A stretch of 64,000 bases of DNA from Burkholderia sp. Ac-20365 (GTDB lineage: Bacteria > Pseudomonadota > Gammaproteobacteria > Burkholderiales > Burkholderiaceae): contig NZ_JAAGPI010000007.1 of NCBI RefSeq assembly GCF_017104715.1, forward strand, positions 62,001 to 126,000, given 5' to 3'. The notes under the pieces were generated by a model that worked only from the letters and a program-made list of their open reading frames with translations, was not told the origin of the DNA and did no database searches. How positions within the stretch are numbered: position 1 is the first letter of the stretch; each line of letters begins with the position of its first letter. A program made the position numbers and the translations under genes. Below, one piece after another: positions 18,034 through 26,995 of the stretch.

Positions 18034-18716
18034 GTCCCCACATGGGGTGCCGGCTTTTAGGATACGGCGGGCGAAGGATTTGCCTGAGCTTGAATGTCCC
18101 CATCTAGGGTGACCGAAATGCCCCGCGACCGGCCATTTGTGGACTTTGCGCTTCGCTTGAGCCTCTCAAAGCCCCAGTTCGCGGGGATTTCAGCGTTGAA
18201 ACAGTCGATGTCCCCAGTTGGGGCGGCAGATGTGAGCGTCTGCCGATAGAACGCGTGTTTGTCCCCAAGTGGGGCGTTTAGAGCACAGCGATCGCTCGGG
18301 ACACGGCCCTTATTTACGATAAATACATCAGTTGAAAGTTAATGCGTACGCGGCCATCGCCAATTTGCGTTTTCCGTTCAGAGAGTTAGCTGCGAATCCT
18401 TCTAACGCTTCGAGATTTTAATCAGGAGGATGCGCTGCGTTGGCGTTGCTTCGAAAGGTCAAATTTCTCGAAGAAAACAACAACACAACGTCGCGATTGT
18501 CCCCGTATGGGGTGTATTGAGGTTTGTATACCGTTTGGTAAACAACGTTTACAGCGTTTACACATCTGAAGTCCTTATTCTATAAGGCTCTCCCGGGGTA
18601 AACGTCTCCGTTTGGGGTGGGAATCGTCCCTGTCTGGGGTGTAATTTCCAGGTAAACGTCCCCGTGTGGGGCGTTTCGCGCCCCCAAATGCGGTGGAAGT
18701 GTCCCCGTCTGTGGTG
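18034..18716. repeat. Iteron array of the replication origin (ten 16-bp repeats)
   Basis: Ten degenerate copies of GTCCCCnnnTGGGGYG, all in the same orientation: 18034-18049, 18096-18111, 18210-18225, 18261-18276, 18499-18514, 18604-18619, 18626-18641, 18658-18673, 18680-18695 and 18701-18716. The first four form a spaced group, one stands alone, and the last five are tightly packed at 22-32 bp steps immediately before the initiator gene. Each copy is also a partial dyad (CCCC/GGGG). The copies at 18604 and 18658 are preceded by the same GGTAAAC. Between the groups lies an AT-richer stretch (about 18411-18600) with GTAAAC-AAC-GTTTAC at 18538-18552, a candidate unwinding or operator element. 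Iterons upstream of a Rep_3 gene are the standard binding sites for initiation and copy control. Confidence 0.85.
18311..18325. repeat. parS-like palindrome 2 (between iteron groups)
   Basis: TATTTACGATAAATA, one mismatch from the symmetric TATTTACSGTAAATA. It separates the first four iterons from the remaining six. Confidence 0.65.
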
Positions 18717-18844
18717 AATCTGCTCGACGCGTTGTTGATAAGTCTCGAAGAGCAAGGTGAAGTGGGACATTTCGCTTTTTCGTGCGAATCAGATGTCCCA
18801 GACGGTGATTGCATACTGGGGTCATTTAGCGCACAATCGCCGGC

Positions 18845-20149
18845 ATGCCCAGATCTTTGCCGAATGAGGTTCGTACCGAAAGCGTCAAAAAGCACGTGGC
18901 AGCCATCCATACGAGCGGAGAACTGTCGCTGCTCGAGCGGAAGCTATCCAATGTGCTGCTGCTGCATTCGTACGACAACCTCCTGACCACGAGAACTCAC
19001 CGTCTACCGGTGCGGACGCTCATGCTCGTGCTCGGCTGGACTGAAAGCGAAAACACCGAAAAGCTGCGCGAAGCGCTCCGCCAGCTTGCCACGACGGCTG
19101 TCGAGTTCAACGTGATGGACGACGGCCGCGAGCGATGGAGCGTGATGCCTATCCTGTCGTTTGCGGAAATCCGCGCGGGCGTTTGCTCGTACCGTTACGA
19201 CGAGGCGCTGGCCGAAAAGCTCTTTGATCCGTCCATTTACGCCACCGTCAACCTCGGCGTCCAGCGTAAATTCTCGAAATCGCACGCACTGACGCTGTAC
19301 GAAAATTGTCTGCGTTTTCAAAAGGTTGGATCAACCGGCTGGATCGAACTGCCCGTCCTGCGGAAACTGCTGGGCGCAACCCAGGAGTACTACGACGATT
19401 TTCGCCGGCTGAACAGCAAGGTGATTCAGAAGGCCGTCAAGGAAATCAACGACGTCTCAGACATTAACGTCGACGTCGAGTACCAGCGCCTGGGTCGATC
19501 CGTGACGGGCGTAAAGTTTCTGATCCGGCAAGGCGCACAGCAGTCGCTTCTTACGCCTGAGACGGAGGACGAGTTCGCACATGTCCGCGACAGCGAGATT
19601 TATCGGAAACTTCGCGCGCATGGCATTGGGGACAAACTGGCACTCAGCTTCGTTATCGAAGATGAAGAGCGGGCGCGCCTCGTGGTCCAACTGGCGGAAG
19701 AGAAAGACCGCAAAGGTCAGATCAAGCGCTCGACCGCAGGCTTTATCCGCACGCTGATTGAGAACAAGGCAGATGTTTCTGAGCCTGAATACGAAAAGGA
19801 CAAACGCGAAAAGGCTCAGAAGCAGGCAGCAGCAGCCCGCTCGCGCAATCAGGACGCGCGTCTGCAGGAATTGCGGATCGACTTCGATCGTCTCCAGTGC
19901 GCGGCAGCCGTCAAGGCGCTGACACCGGACGAGAAGCGTTCATTCGCGCGTCAGTTCGTCGACGGCGACGGCGCAAAGTACGCCCGCGAGTTCCGTCCCG
20001 ACAGCCCGGGCCTGTTTTCGGGCTCGGTTGGGCGCGTGAACTTCGCTTCGTGGCTCAGAAATCGTGTTCGTCCTGAATTCGACGTGGAAAAGTTCGACAC
20101 GTGGCTTTCTGAGAATCACCAGGAATTTGCGTTGCAACGGAATTTATAA
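18845..20149 (+). CDS. Replication initiation protein (Rep_3 / RepB-like)
   Basis: 434 aa plasmid/chromid-type initiator. The N-terminal two-thirds resemble the paired winged-helix domains of Rep_3 (RepE/pi) initiators: ELSLLERKLSNVLLLHSYDN, KLREALRQLATTAVEFNVMD, RKFSKSHALTLYENCLRFQK and RRLNSKVIQKAVKEINDVSD are the expected helix-rich signatures. A charged, Lys/Glu/Gln-rich linker (about 300-345) leads to a C-terminal extension of about 90 residues (GRVNFASWLRNRVRPEFDV) not present in small plasmid Reps. It should bind the iterons just upstream, open the origin and recruit the replisome. The ribosome site is weak, consistent with low expression. Tight linkage to parAB marks this as the replicon's own origin. 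Confidence 0.88.
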   Translation: MPRSLPNEVRTESVKKHVAAIHTSGELSLLERKLSNVLLLHSYDNLLTTRTHRLPVRTLMLVLGWTESENTEKLREALRQLATTAVEFNVMDDGRERWSVMPILSFAEIRAGVCSYRYDEALAEKLFDPSIYATVNLGVQRKFSKSHALTLYENCLRFQKVGSTGWIELPVLRKLLGATQEYYDDFRRLNSKVIQKAVKEINDVSDINVDVEYQRLGRSVTGVKFLIRQGAQQSLLTPETEDEFAHVRDSEIYRKLRAHGIGDKLALSFVIEDEERARLVVQLAEEKDRKGQIKRSTAGFIRTLIENKADVSEPEYEKDKREKAQKQAAAARSRNQDARLQELRIDFDRLQCAAAVKALTPDEKRSFARQFVDGDGAKYAREFRPDSPGLFSGSVGRVNFASWLRNRVRPEFDVEKFDTWLSENHQEFALQRNL

Positions 20150-20173
20150 AAAACGCGGTTTTCCGTTGAATTT

Positions 20174-20203
20174 ATGGCTTTATGTGGAGCCATCTGATAT
20201 AAG
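20174..20203 (+). promoter_or_regulatory. Probable parAB promoter with overlapping dyad
   Basis: In the 84-bp gap between rep and parA, the inverted repeat ATGGCT-TTATGTGG-AGCCAT (20174-20193) lies directly against a -10-like TATAAG (20198-20203). Type Ia ParA proteins with an N-terminal DNA-binding domain repress their own operon through such dyads, so this is the likely ParA operator. Confidence 0.45.
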
Positions 20204-20233
20204 CTGACTGCATCGTCTCTTGCGGATCAGCTA

Positions 20234-21385
20234 ATGAACATTACTATTCAAGATATCGTCGATCAGGCCGCACGCGCGACTGACATCGTTTCACAGGTAC
20301 GCGGCCGCATGCTGGCCCCGAACGCCCGCAAAATCCCCCCTGTTTTCAACGCTTCACAGCTTGCTGCGCTGTGTGAAGTCGACAAGAGCCAGATTACCTA
20401 TCGCACCTCCAAAGGCGACCTGCCGCCGGGCACCGTCAACGCGACGGGTTCGCGGCGTGAATTCTCTTTGCCGGAAGCGCGCGAGTGGGTTCGCGCTTAT
20501 CGCGGCAATGCGCTGCGTCCGGACAGCGCGCCGGCGATGACGGTCGCAATTGGTAACTTCAAGGGTGGCGTGAGCAAGACGACGACGGCGATGACGCTCG
20601 CACAAGGCTTGAGTTTGCGCGGGCATCGCGTGCTGGTGATCGACACCGATCCGCAAGGCTCGTTGACTACCCTGTTCGGCATTCTTCCGGACACCGAGGT
20701 CGACGAAGATTCGACGATCACCGCGCTGGCGACGGGCGATCAAACCAGCATCGAATACGCGATCCGCGAAACCTACTGGGACGGCATCGACCTCGTGCCC
20801 GCGTCGTCGTCGCTCTTCAACGTCGAATTCATTTTGCCGAGCCGGCAGATGAAAGAGCCGGACTTCGAGTTCTGGAACGTGCTGAACACGAGCCTCGATC
20901 AGGCGCGTAGCAACTACGACGTCATCATCATCGACACGCCACCCGCATTGAGCTACGGCACCGTGAACGCATTCATGGCTGCAGACGGCCTGATTGTTCC
21001 TACCCCGCCGAACGCGCTCGACTTCGCGAGCTCGGCGCAATTCTGGACGCTGTTCAGCGATCTCGCGTCGAATCTCACGGCGGAAACGAATACGGACAAA
21101 TCGTTCGAGTTCATCCATGTGCTGCTTTCGCGTGTCGATCCGGCGGATGCGGCAGCGGGCGTCGTGCGGGAATGGATTTCCGCGACGTATGCCGAAAAGG
21201 TTTTGCCCGTCGAGATTCCGAAGACGGCGGTGACGGCAGCAAGCTCCGCGGAATTCGGCACCGTGTATGACATCTCACGCTACGACGGGAACGCAAAGAC
21301 CTACCGCCGCGCGCGCGAAGCATACGACCGCGTGACGGAAATCGTCGAGCAATCCATCGTGGCGTTTTGGGCAAAATCAGAATAA
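20234..21385 (+). CDS. parA: ParA-family partition ATPase (type Ia)
   Basis: 383 aa partition ATPase. An N-terminal extension of about 100 residues carries a MerR-like helix-turn-helix (PVFNASQLAALCEVDKSQIT, then TVNATGSRREFSLPEAREWV), the mark of type Ia ParA proteins that also autoregulate. The ATPase has the deviant Walker A KGGVSKTT at residues 110-117 with its signature Lys, Walker A' VLVIDTDPQGSLT, and Walker B DVIIIDTPPALSY. ATP-bound ParA coats the nucleoid and moves ParB-parS complexes apart. The ParB gene starts 13 bp downstream. A dyad upstream of the start is the probable autorepression site. Confidence 0.93.
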   Translation: MNITIQDIVDQAARATDIVSQVRGRMLAPNARKIPPVFNASQLAALCEVDKSQITYRTSKGDLPPGTVNATGSRREFSLPEAREWVRAYRGNALRPDSAPAMTVAIGNFKGGVSKTTTAMTLAQGLSLRGHRVLVIDTDPQGSLTTLFGILPDTEVDEDSTITALATGDQTSIEYAIRETYWDGIDLVPASSSLFNVEFILPSRQMKEPDFEFWNVLNTSLDQARSNYDVIIIDTPPALSYGTVNAFMAADGLIVPTPPNALDFASSAQFWTLFSDLASNLTAETNTDKSFEFIHVLLSRVDPADAAAGVVREWISATYAEKVLPVEIPKTAVTAASSAEFGTVYDISRYDGNAKTYRRAREAYDRVTEIVEQSIVAFWAKSE

Positions 21386-21398
21386 GGGGGAGCGATAA

Positions 21399-22364
21399 AT
21401 GTCGATCAAAGACCGGCTTGCAAAGAAAACGGGCGACCTGATGGTTCCAGCGCCGGCGCAGGAGGCGGGGCGTCCTGCGTCGCCGCGCACCGCGCCCGGC
21501 CAGATGCTCGCGTTTCGTAGCGCGATGCGCGAAAGTTCGGACCGGGTTTCGCAGCTGGAAGCTCAACTCGCGGAATACGACGGCGCTGTACCAATTCGCG
21601 CACTCGATCCGAAGACCATCCATGCGTCGAAATGGGCAAACCGTCAGGACTTCGGCGACGAGAGTTTTGCTGAGCTCAAGCTGCTGATCGCGGAGGCGGG
21701 CGGCAATACGCAGCCGATCAAAGTGCGGCCTGCGAGCGATGGCGATGGCTACGAAATCGTGTTCGGGCATCGCCGTCACCGCGCGTGTCTGGAACTCGAG
21801 CTTCCGGTGAATGCGATCGTCGATCGCGAAATCACGGAGCAGGGTCAGTTCGTCCAGATGGATCAGGAGAACCGGGCGCGGAAAAATCTGAGTCCGTGGG
21901 AGCAGGGCGTTTGGTACAAGCGCGCGCTCGACGATAATCTGTGGCCTTCGCAGAATGCGATGGCGAAGGCGTGTGGCTTGTCGCAAGGGAATATTTCGAG
22001 TGCGCTTCTGGTGGCGGAGCTTCCGGCGGAAGTCATCGGCGCGTTTCCGTCGCCGCACGATATTCAGTTCCAGGCTGCGCGGAAGTTGTCGGTTGCGCTC
22101 AAGAAGGCCGAGGACGAGATTGTTCAGCGAGCGACTGAACTTGCGGAAGATGCCTCGCGTACTGCGCCGGAGGTTCTGGCTGCTCTGTTGGGGGCGGGAC
22201 GTCCTGCGGCGCCTGCCCGGAAGGAAGAAGAGGTTGGGATCGAGCGGAAGGGTGATCTGCTGGTGATTCGTCTGCGCGCGAGTGGGGTGCCGCAGGATCG
22301 CATCGAAGAATTGCGGCAGTTGGTTACTGGGTTTCTTGACGACGTGCAGTCGACGGGGGATTAA
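21399..22364 (+). CDS. parB: ParB-family centromere-binding partition protein
   Basis: 321 aa ParB/Spo0J/SopB-like protein. The ParB/Srx CTP-binding region (about 60-150) contains ASKWANRQDFGDESFAELKL, QPIKVRPA and the P-loop-like VFGHRRHRACLEL (GxxRxRA box). The central helix-turn-helix follows (NLSPWEQGVWYKRALDDNLW, KACGLSQGNISSALLVAELP). A C-terminal dimerisation domain ends the protein (VIRLRASGVPQDRIEELRQL). An AAGGGGGAG ribosome site lies 6-8 bp before the ATG. Together with parA it forms one operon ending at a strong terminator 72 bp downstream. Probable binding sites are the 15-bp palindromes at 22.6-22.96 kb and 18.0-18.3 kb. Confidence 0.93.
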   Translation: MSIKDRLAKKTGDLMVPAPAQEAGRPASPRTAPGQMLAFRSAMRESSDRVSQLEAQLAEYDGAVPIRALDPKTIHASKWANRQDFGDESFAELKLLIAEAGGNTQPIKVRPASDGDGYEIVFGHRRHRACLELELPVNAIVDREITEQGQFVQMDQENRARKNLSPWEQGVWYKRALDDNLWPSQNAMAKACGLSQGNISSALLVAELPAEVIGAFPSPHDIQFQAARKLSVALKKAEDEIVQRATELAEDASRTAPEVLAALLGAGRPAAPARKEEEVGIERKGDLLVIRLRASGVPQDRIEELRQLVTGFLDDVQSTGD

Positions 22365-22435
22365 CGGTAGCGGGCTTCTCGTCGGATCTCGGTGAGGTCT
22401 GTTTGATTGTTTGTTAGCTGATAGTTTGTTTGCTG

Positions 22436-22467
22436 CGGCGTCGTTCTAAACGACGCCGTTTTTTTTT
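22436..22467 (+). terminator. Intrinsic terminator of the parAB operon
   Basis: Perfect 10-bp stem CGGCGTCGTT / AACGACGCCG with a 3-nt loop (CTA), followed by nine T residues. It lies 72 bp after the parB stop. Confidence 0.9.
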
Positions 22468-22625
22468 GTGGTTTTGCCGGGGTGTGTCGGTTGACCGCAT
22501 TGCGTGCGGTCCGGGGTTCGCGTGCCGTGCCGCACTTTCGGAGTGTCGATATAGCCGTGCGATGGTTTGGGGGCGCGTTTCAAGATCCGCTGCGCATGAA
22601 TGTTTAGTCCGATTCTCGGACGGGG

Positions 22626-22640
22626 TATTTACCGTAAATA
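22626..22640. repeat. parS-like palindrome 3
   Basis: TATTTACCGTAAATA, symmetric apart from its central base, located about 260 bp downstream of parB. It is the first of three exact copies in 330 bp. Confidence 0.75.
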
Positions 22641-22876
22641 GGCGCCTGTTTTTTGGACGCGGGACAGTCGGCAGCCGAGTCGGCACGAGAGACACTAGCG
22701 ACGGTAGTGAAGGTGTTTTGTGTTCCTTGCGGCAGACCCTCGGCTCTGTGACGATGGGTGGTACTCCGTGATCGGCGAAATATGCCTGCCAAGTTTGTAA
22801 GTGCAGGGCGTTTTCCGGAGGAAAGCCACATTGGCGTTTCAGATCGTTTATGACCGGCCGTCCGAGTACGGGCCTA

Positions 22877-22895
22877 CCTATTTACGGTAAATAGG
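22877..22895. repeat. parS-like palindrome 4 (extended)
   Basis: CCTATTTACGGTAAATAGG, a 19-bp palindrome around the shared 15-bp core. It is the longest of the five sites and the best candidate for the high-affinity ParB site. Confidence 0.75.
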
Positions 22896-22942
22896 CCACT
22901 CGCTCCGAGTTGATGGCGCGGCGTCATAGAACGGGCACTGGG

Positions 22943-22957
22943 TATTTACGGTAAATA
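22943..22957. repeat. parS-like palindrome 5
   Basis: TATTTACGGTAAATA, 64 bp after the previous site, start to start. With sites 3 and 4 it forms the centromere-like cluster downstream of parB. Confidence 0.75.
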
Positions 22958-24976
22958 GCTTGTCATAGCGTAGCAGCGTGAGCGGCGCCGCGCGTGGTCA
23001 GCGGCGGGATACTCGACCCCGTCTCCTCTGTAGCTGTCGCACTGCGGGTGCAGTTCAAATGATTGGCCACCCCGCGTAGTCGAGATTCTTGTGCTACGTC
23101 ATTTCGGTGCAACACCGCCAAACTCATCGACGACAAGCAACCACCGCCCGGCGCGGCGCGGCGAGGTGCGGTACGGTCGATCTACGGTCTCGCGTTTGCA
23201 AGCAGCGTAGGGAGACACCGCTGACACGTCATATGTAGTTGACGGCTGGAGCTCATGAAACCAGTGCGATTCGCAACACAATGAGCGACGAGGGGCTCGT
23301 GAACTCGTGAGTTAGGAATCGCGCCCGTCTAGCGAGCGTCGTCTGTGCAGCAATGTTGCCGCGACGCGTATTAACCGTATCGTGTATCGAAAGGGCGGAC
23401 ATGTTGACCCGTACGAACGCGGTGGTCGAACTGCGTCGTCCTTGCGCCGGCGGTCATGCTCCGTCGAGGGCATCAAGGCCAAACGTCGGCGACAGTGTTG
23501 GTGACATTGACGCCGACGGGAAGTGCTCATTGAAACCTGCGAACCCGTCATTGCCAGTTTCGAGTCGGCTCCCTGGCGACTCAAAATTCCCGCCGATTAA
23601 CACTGAAAACCGCTCGTCGGCGGGTGTTCGTTTCCCTGTTTCCGAATCAGTGCGCGTGCGTCCCCAACGTGAACATGCGCTGGCGTCCAGTGTCAGCACT
23701 AAGGTGCGCGCGACTCTGCGGCGTCAGCTTCACAACACCAAGCGATCGCCCGCCAACGGGATTTACTAGATACACGGTTGATGCGCCACGGAGAAGGCGG
23801 ATGCAATGCGCCGGCACCCCAAGCGACTACTTTCGTCGGCGGGGTGACGCCCGGATGGTGGCTAAGACGCATTTTATCGATTGGGAGATCGCCACGTCTC
23901 GGCAGTAGTTGCGTGCGAAGCGACCTGCACAACACGGCTCGCAAAGAAGGTTGTCAGTCCGATAACGCCAGTTCCGAGGCACGTGCGCAACGATTCCGAC
24001 ATCGCTGAAGCAGGGGTCGAAATTTCGGGCGGCAGGCGTTGGAGCATGGAAGCGTGACAACTCTCATCGAACGGCCACTCGGGGCAGCCTGGTCCGGAAC
24101 AGGGATTCGTCGAAGCTCCGGCGACCAACAGGCTCACGCTTGCCGTTCCAGCGTGCCATTGCAGACGGGAAACTGGCGATCTTGATTGCCCAACAGCCAA
24201 AGCGTCGAATTCAATCTCAGCAGGGACTCTCAACAATAGCAGTCGTCACCAAGCACAGTCGCCCGTCTTCTGCAGCCCTAGATTGGAACGTGGTGGTGCC
24301 AACGACGGCGCTCGATGCACATAAATCTCCGCCTCAGATCATCCCAGCGAATCTGGTGTCGATAGTGATATCGCCGGCCTCTTTGAGCCGGAGAGGGCGA
24401 GCGGGAACATCATTCAAACCCACCGATCGCAAAAGCCGGAGCAACAGCGTCGCCAAAGTACTACCCGCGCCTGCCAGTCCGTTGTCTCATAAATAAGTAA
24501 GCAATGCTGATCAATGAATAAAAGCCGCCGCAGCACCTCAACACCACTCAACACACCGCTCCCGACCCAAACGCCCGCAATCGCGTTTACCTGCCGTCTC
24601 GCGCGATCGGAGAGCCTGCGAGACCTCTAGCGTCCACCAACGCCACCAAAGCTGTTAAAACGGCCCCAAATCAGCCCGAGAGATCAAAAAGCATTTCCCG
24701 GCAACCACTTGCGACCGAATCCGTGAAACAACCTTAAGAAAACCGCGCGCTCCAATAAACCTTTATAATGCAATGAGTTACACCATCAAGCCCCGAATGT
24801 TTCACGCCTCAATACGCTTCGTGTGAGATATTTCGCGCCAAATACGGCTTTCGGTGATTTTCTAATCGAAAACGTCCAACTTGTAGCATTTGATACGTGG
24901 CTTGTCGTAGTTGATACGTTTGGCGCGCCTATTTGACGGCCACGAAGCACGGAAACTCCAAAAGGCCAGCAAAAAG
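22958..24976. other. 2-kb stretch without a recognisable gene (decayed DNA)
   Basis: No open frame here has a recognisable domain, a good ribosome site and steady codon use. The longest frames are about 80-140 codons and overlap each other on both strands. A stop-bounded minus-strand fragment of about 50 codons near 24345-24490 reads like protein (start DNGLAGAGSTLATLLLRLL, end KEAGDITIDTRFAGM), but it has no start codon and stops on both sides, so it may be a relic. A T-rich stretch with TATAAT is at 24764-24769. Two TTGATACGT-type repeats lie near 24891 and 24910. The segment separates the centromere from ordinary genes and probably accumulated by insertion and decay. Confidence 0.5.
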
Positions 24977-25435
24977 CTACCGCAGTAGCACCAACTGAGG
25001 CACTGCGTCGATTCCGGACCAGACAACCGCGTTCTGTCCGAACCCCACGCCAAGCGCCGTAGCCTCTTCGAGTGAAACACCCAGCACAAGAAAGCTCGCT
25101 TCGCCGGGCCAGTCATTGGAGGGATGCTCACCCGTGCCGTCGATGAATCTCCATCCACTCTGCATAAGCTCACCGGCCAGCATCCGCTGCCGGTCACTAT
25201 TGGTGGCGTCATCGAGCAACTCGCTGAACGGATTGCATGCCGTAACGAACGCGCTACTCTGCACGCCGTTCATTTCGTGAATCGCGGCGAGCGTCGTATT
25301 GGCCTCGCCAATCTTCAGCGCGACAGGCATGGAACCGTGGACCTGATAGTGCGTCTCCAGATAAGCCTCGATCGTCGCGCGCGGAATCCGTGATTCAGAA
25401 AACAAAAATCCTCCAGCGAGGGAGGATCGACGCAT
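24977..25435 (-). CDS. DUF3293 domain-containing protein
   Basis: About 140 residues match DUF3293: ATIEAYLETHYQVHGSMPVA, then GVQSSAFVTACNPFSELLDD, SNDWPGEASFLVLGVSLEEA and ALGVGFGQNAVVWSGIDAVP. The function of the family is unknown. Start choice is uncertain. The ATG at 25435 is used here. A TTG at 25405 has a near-perfect GGAGGA ribosome site, gives MFSESRIPRAT and would place the start where the conserved part begins; a GTG at 25468 is also in frame. The TTG option is notable because its ribosome site is locked inside a perfect hairpin (25408-25427). It converges with nothing and is divergent from the DUF445 gene. Confidence 0.75.
   Translation of the reverse strand: MRRSSLAGGFLFSESRIPRATIEAYLETHYQVHGSMPVALKIGEANTTLAAIHEMNGVQSSAFVTACNPFSELLDDATNSDRQRMLAGELMQSGWRFIDGTGEHPSNDWPGEASFLVLGVSLEEATALGVGFGQNAVVWSGIDAVPQLVLLR
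25403..25427 (-). promoter_or_regulatory. Hairpin covering a Shine-Dalgarno, or attenuator-like stem plus U-run
   Basis: Read on the minus strand, ATCCTCC-CTCGCT-GGAGGAT forms a perfect 7-bp stem followed at once by TTTTTG. The 3' arm is itself an ideal GGAGGA ribosome site for the TTG at 25405. The element could act as a terminator/attenuator or as a translational gate (thermometer-like) for the DUF3293 gene. Confidence 0.4.
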
Positions 25436-25698
25436 CGCCTGTCTGGTTGTTCTGCTTTCGCGACCCACCTAGCCGGTGCGGGCAGGTTGGCATGGGCGTC
25501 GACCCAGTTCAGGATGAAGTCCAGTAGAGCACGCTGGTCAATCGAGCGTCAAGACGACAGACGTCGCCGGGTTGCTCGCGGAACATCGCCCCCGTATTGT
25601 TCGCGTGAGCCGGAACCGCGCGGGCGAATCGTCCGAAACGACCCGCGGGAATACCTCGTGCATCCTGAACGCAAATCGAACCGACACACACCTACCCG

Positions 25699-26979
25699 AT
25701 GAACAAGGAAGCCGAACTCAAACGATCCAAGCGCCGCGCGACGTTGCTGCTGCTGATCGCCACGGGCGTTTTCATCGCGACGGCCTTCATGCAGCGAAGC
25801 ATGTGGGTCGACGGCATCAAGGCTATTGCGGAGGCCGCGATGGTCGGCGCGCTTGCCGACTGGTTCGCCGTCGTCGCGCTGTTCCGCCGCGTGCCGATTC
25901 CCGGCATCGCCGCGCATACTGCAATCATTCCGCAGAACAAGGACAAGATCGCCGATAACCTCGCCCTTTTCGTGCGAGAAAAGTTTCTGGACGAAACGTC
26001 GATTGTCGGCCTGATCCGCAAGCACGATCCCGCGCAAAGCATCACGAACTGGTTGTGCGTCGAAGCGAACACGCAGCGACTCGGCGGTTATGTGGTCAAG
26101 CTGACGGGCGGCATCCTCGAACTGCTCGACGACGCGCGCATCCAGACCTTCATCAAGGACGCGCTGGACGCGATGCTCGACAAGATCGATCTGTCGAAAG
26201 CAACGGGTGCCGTCCTCGACACCTTGACGCGCGACGGCCGCCATCAGGAACTGCTCGACGAAGGCATCGAACATCTGATGGCCTTGCTGCGCGAGCCGGG
26301 CGTGCGCACGTTCATCGCCGAGCAGATCGTCGACTGGTTCAAGCGCGAATATCCGACCTTCGAAAAGCTCATGCCGTCCGAATGGCTTGGCGAGAGCGCC
26401 GCGAAAGTCGTCGCGGATACGGTGAACAACATGTTGCTGCGCGTGAGCGAAGATCGCGACCACAAGCTGCGCCACAAATTCGACGAAGCGGCCGCGCGTC
26501 TGATCGTCAAGCTGAAGTCCGATCCCGCGTTCCTGGAGAAGGGCGAGGAGATCAAACGCTACGTCAAGGAAAGCGAAAATCTCGCGCTATACGTGAAGGA
26601 TTTGTGGGCCCAGCTACGCGACTGGCTGCGGCGCGATCTCGAACGCGACGATTCCGTGCTGCACGCGAAAGTGGCCGCGATGGGGCGATGGATCGGCCGT
26701 GAACTTGCGCAGGACGAATCGCTGCGCCGCTCGCTGAACGATCATATGGAAGAAGCGGCGCGCGCAATGGCGCCGGATTTTGCAGGTTACCTGACGCGCC
26801 ACATCAGCGACACAGTCAAGAACTGGGATTCGCGCGACATGTCGCAGCAGATCGAGTTGAACATCGGCAAAGACCTGCAATACATCCGGATCAACGGGAC
26901 GCTCGTCGGCGGATGCATCGGCTTGCTGCTCTATGCGAGCTCGCAGCTTTTCGCGCTCGTGCGCCTGCATTTCGGATAG
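25699..26979 (+). CDS. DUF445 domain-containing membrane protein (YjiN-like)
   Basis: 426 aa. An N-terminal helix (about residues 12-32) precedes the family signature IKAIAEAAMVGALADWFAVV and ALFRRVPIPGIAAHTAIIPQNKDKI. A long, charged, helical cytoplasmic or periplasmic body (about 80-395) follows, and a C-terminal membrane helix (INGTLVGGCIGLLLYASSQLF). This matches YjiN-type DUF445 proteins of unknown function, some linked to sporulation or cell-envelope work in other bacteria. No partner gene is adjacent on the same strand. The ribosome site is weak. Confidence 0.85.
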   Translation: MNKEAELKRSKRRATLLLLIATGVFIATAFMQRSMWVDGIKAIAEAAMVGALADWFAVVALFRRVPIPGIAAHTAIIPQNKDKIADNLALFVREKFLDETSIVGLIRKHDPAQSITNWLCVEANTQRLGGYVVKLTGGILELLDDARIQTFIKDALDAMLDKIDLSKATGAVLDTLTRDGRHQELLDEGIEHLMALLREPGVRTFIAEQIVDWFKREYPTFEKLMPSEWLGESAAKVVADTVNNMLLRVSEDRDHKLRHKFDEAAARLIVKLKSDPAFLEKGEEIKRYVKESENLALYVKDLWAQLRDWLRRDLERDDSVLHAKVAAMGRWIGRELAQDESLRRSLNDHMEEAARAMAPDFAGYLTRHISDTVKNWDSRDMSQQIELNIGKDLQYIRINGTLVGGCIGLLLYASSQLFALVRLHFG

Positions 26980-26995
26980 CAGGACACACACGCTC

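Noticed and set aside
18034..18716. Possible CRISPR-like repeat array
   Set aside because: Repeats are 16 bp, degenerate and irregularly spaced, lie directly upstream of a replication initiator, and no cas gene is present; they are iterons.
23450..23710. Possible remnant of an IS21-type insertion sequence
   Set aside because: Some stretches looked faintly like non-coding parts of such elements, but no transposase motif, terminal inverted repeats or target duplication could be found.
24764..24769. TATAAT in gene-free DNA as a promoter for an unknown RNA
   Set aside because: No -35 element at proper distance and no structured RNA or gene downstream on that strand.
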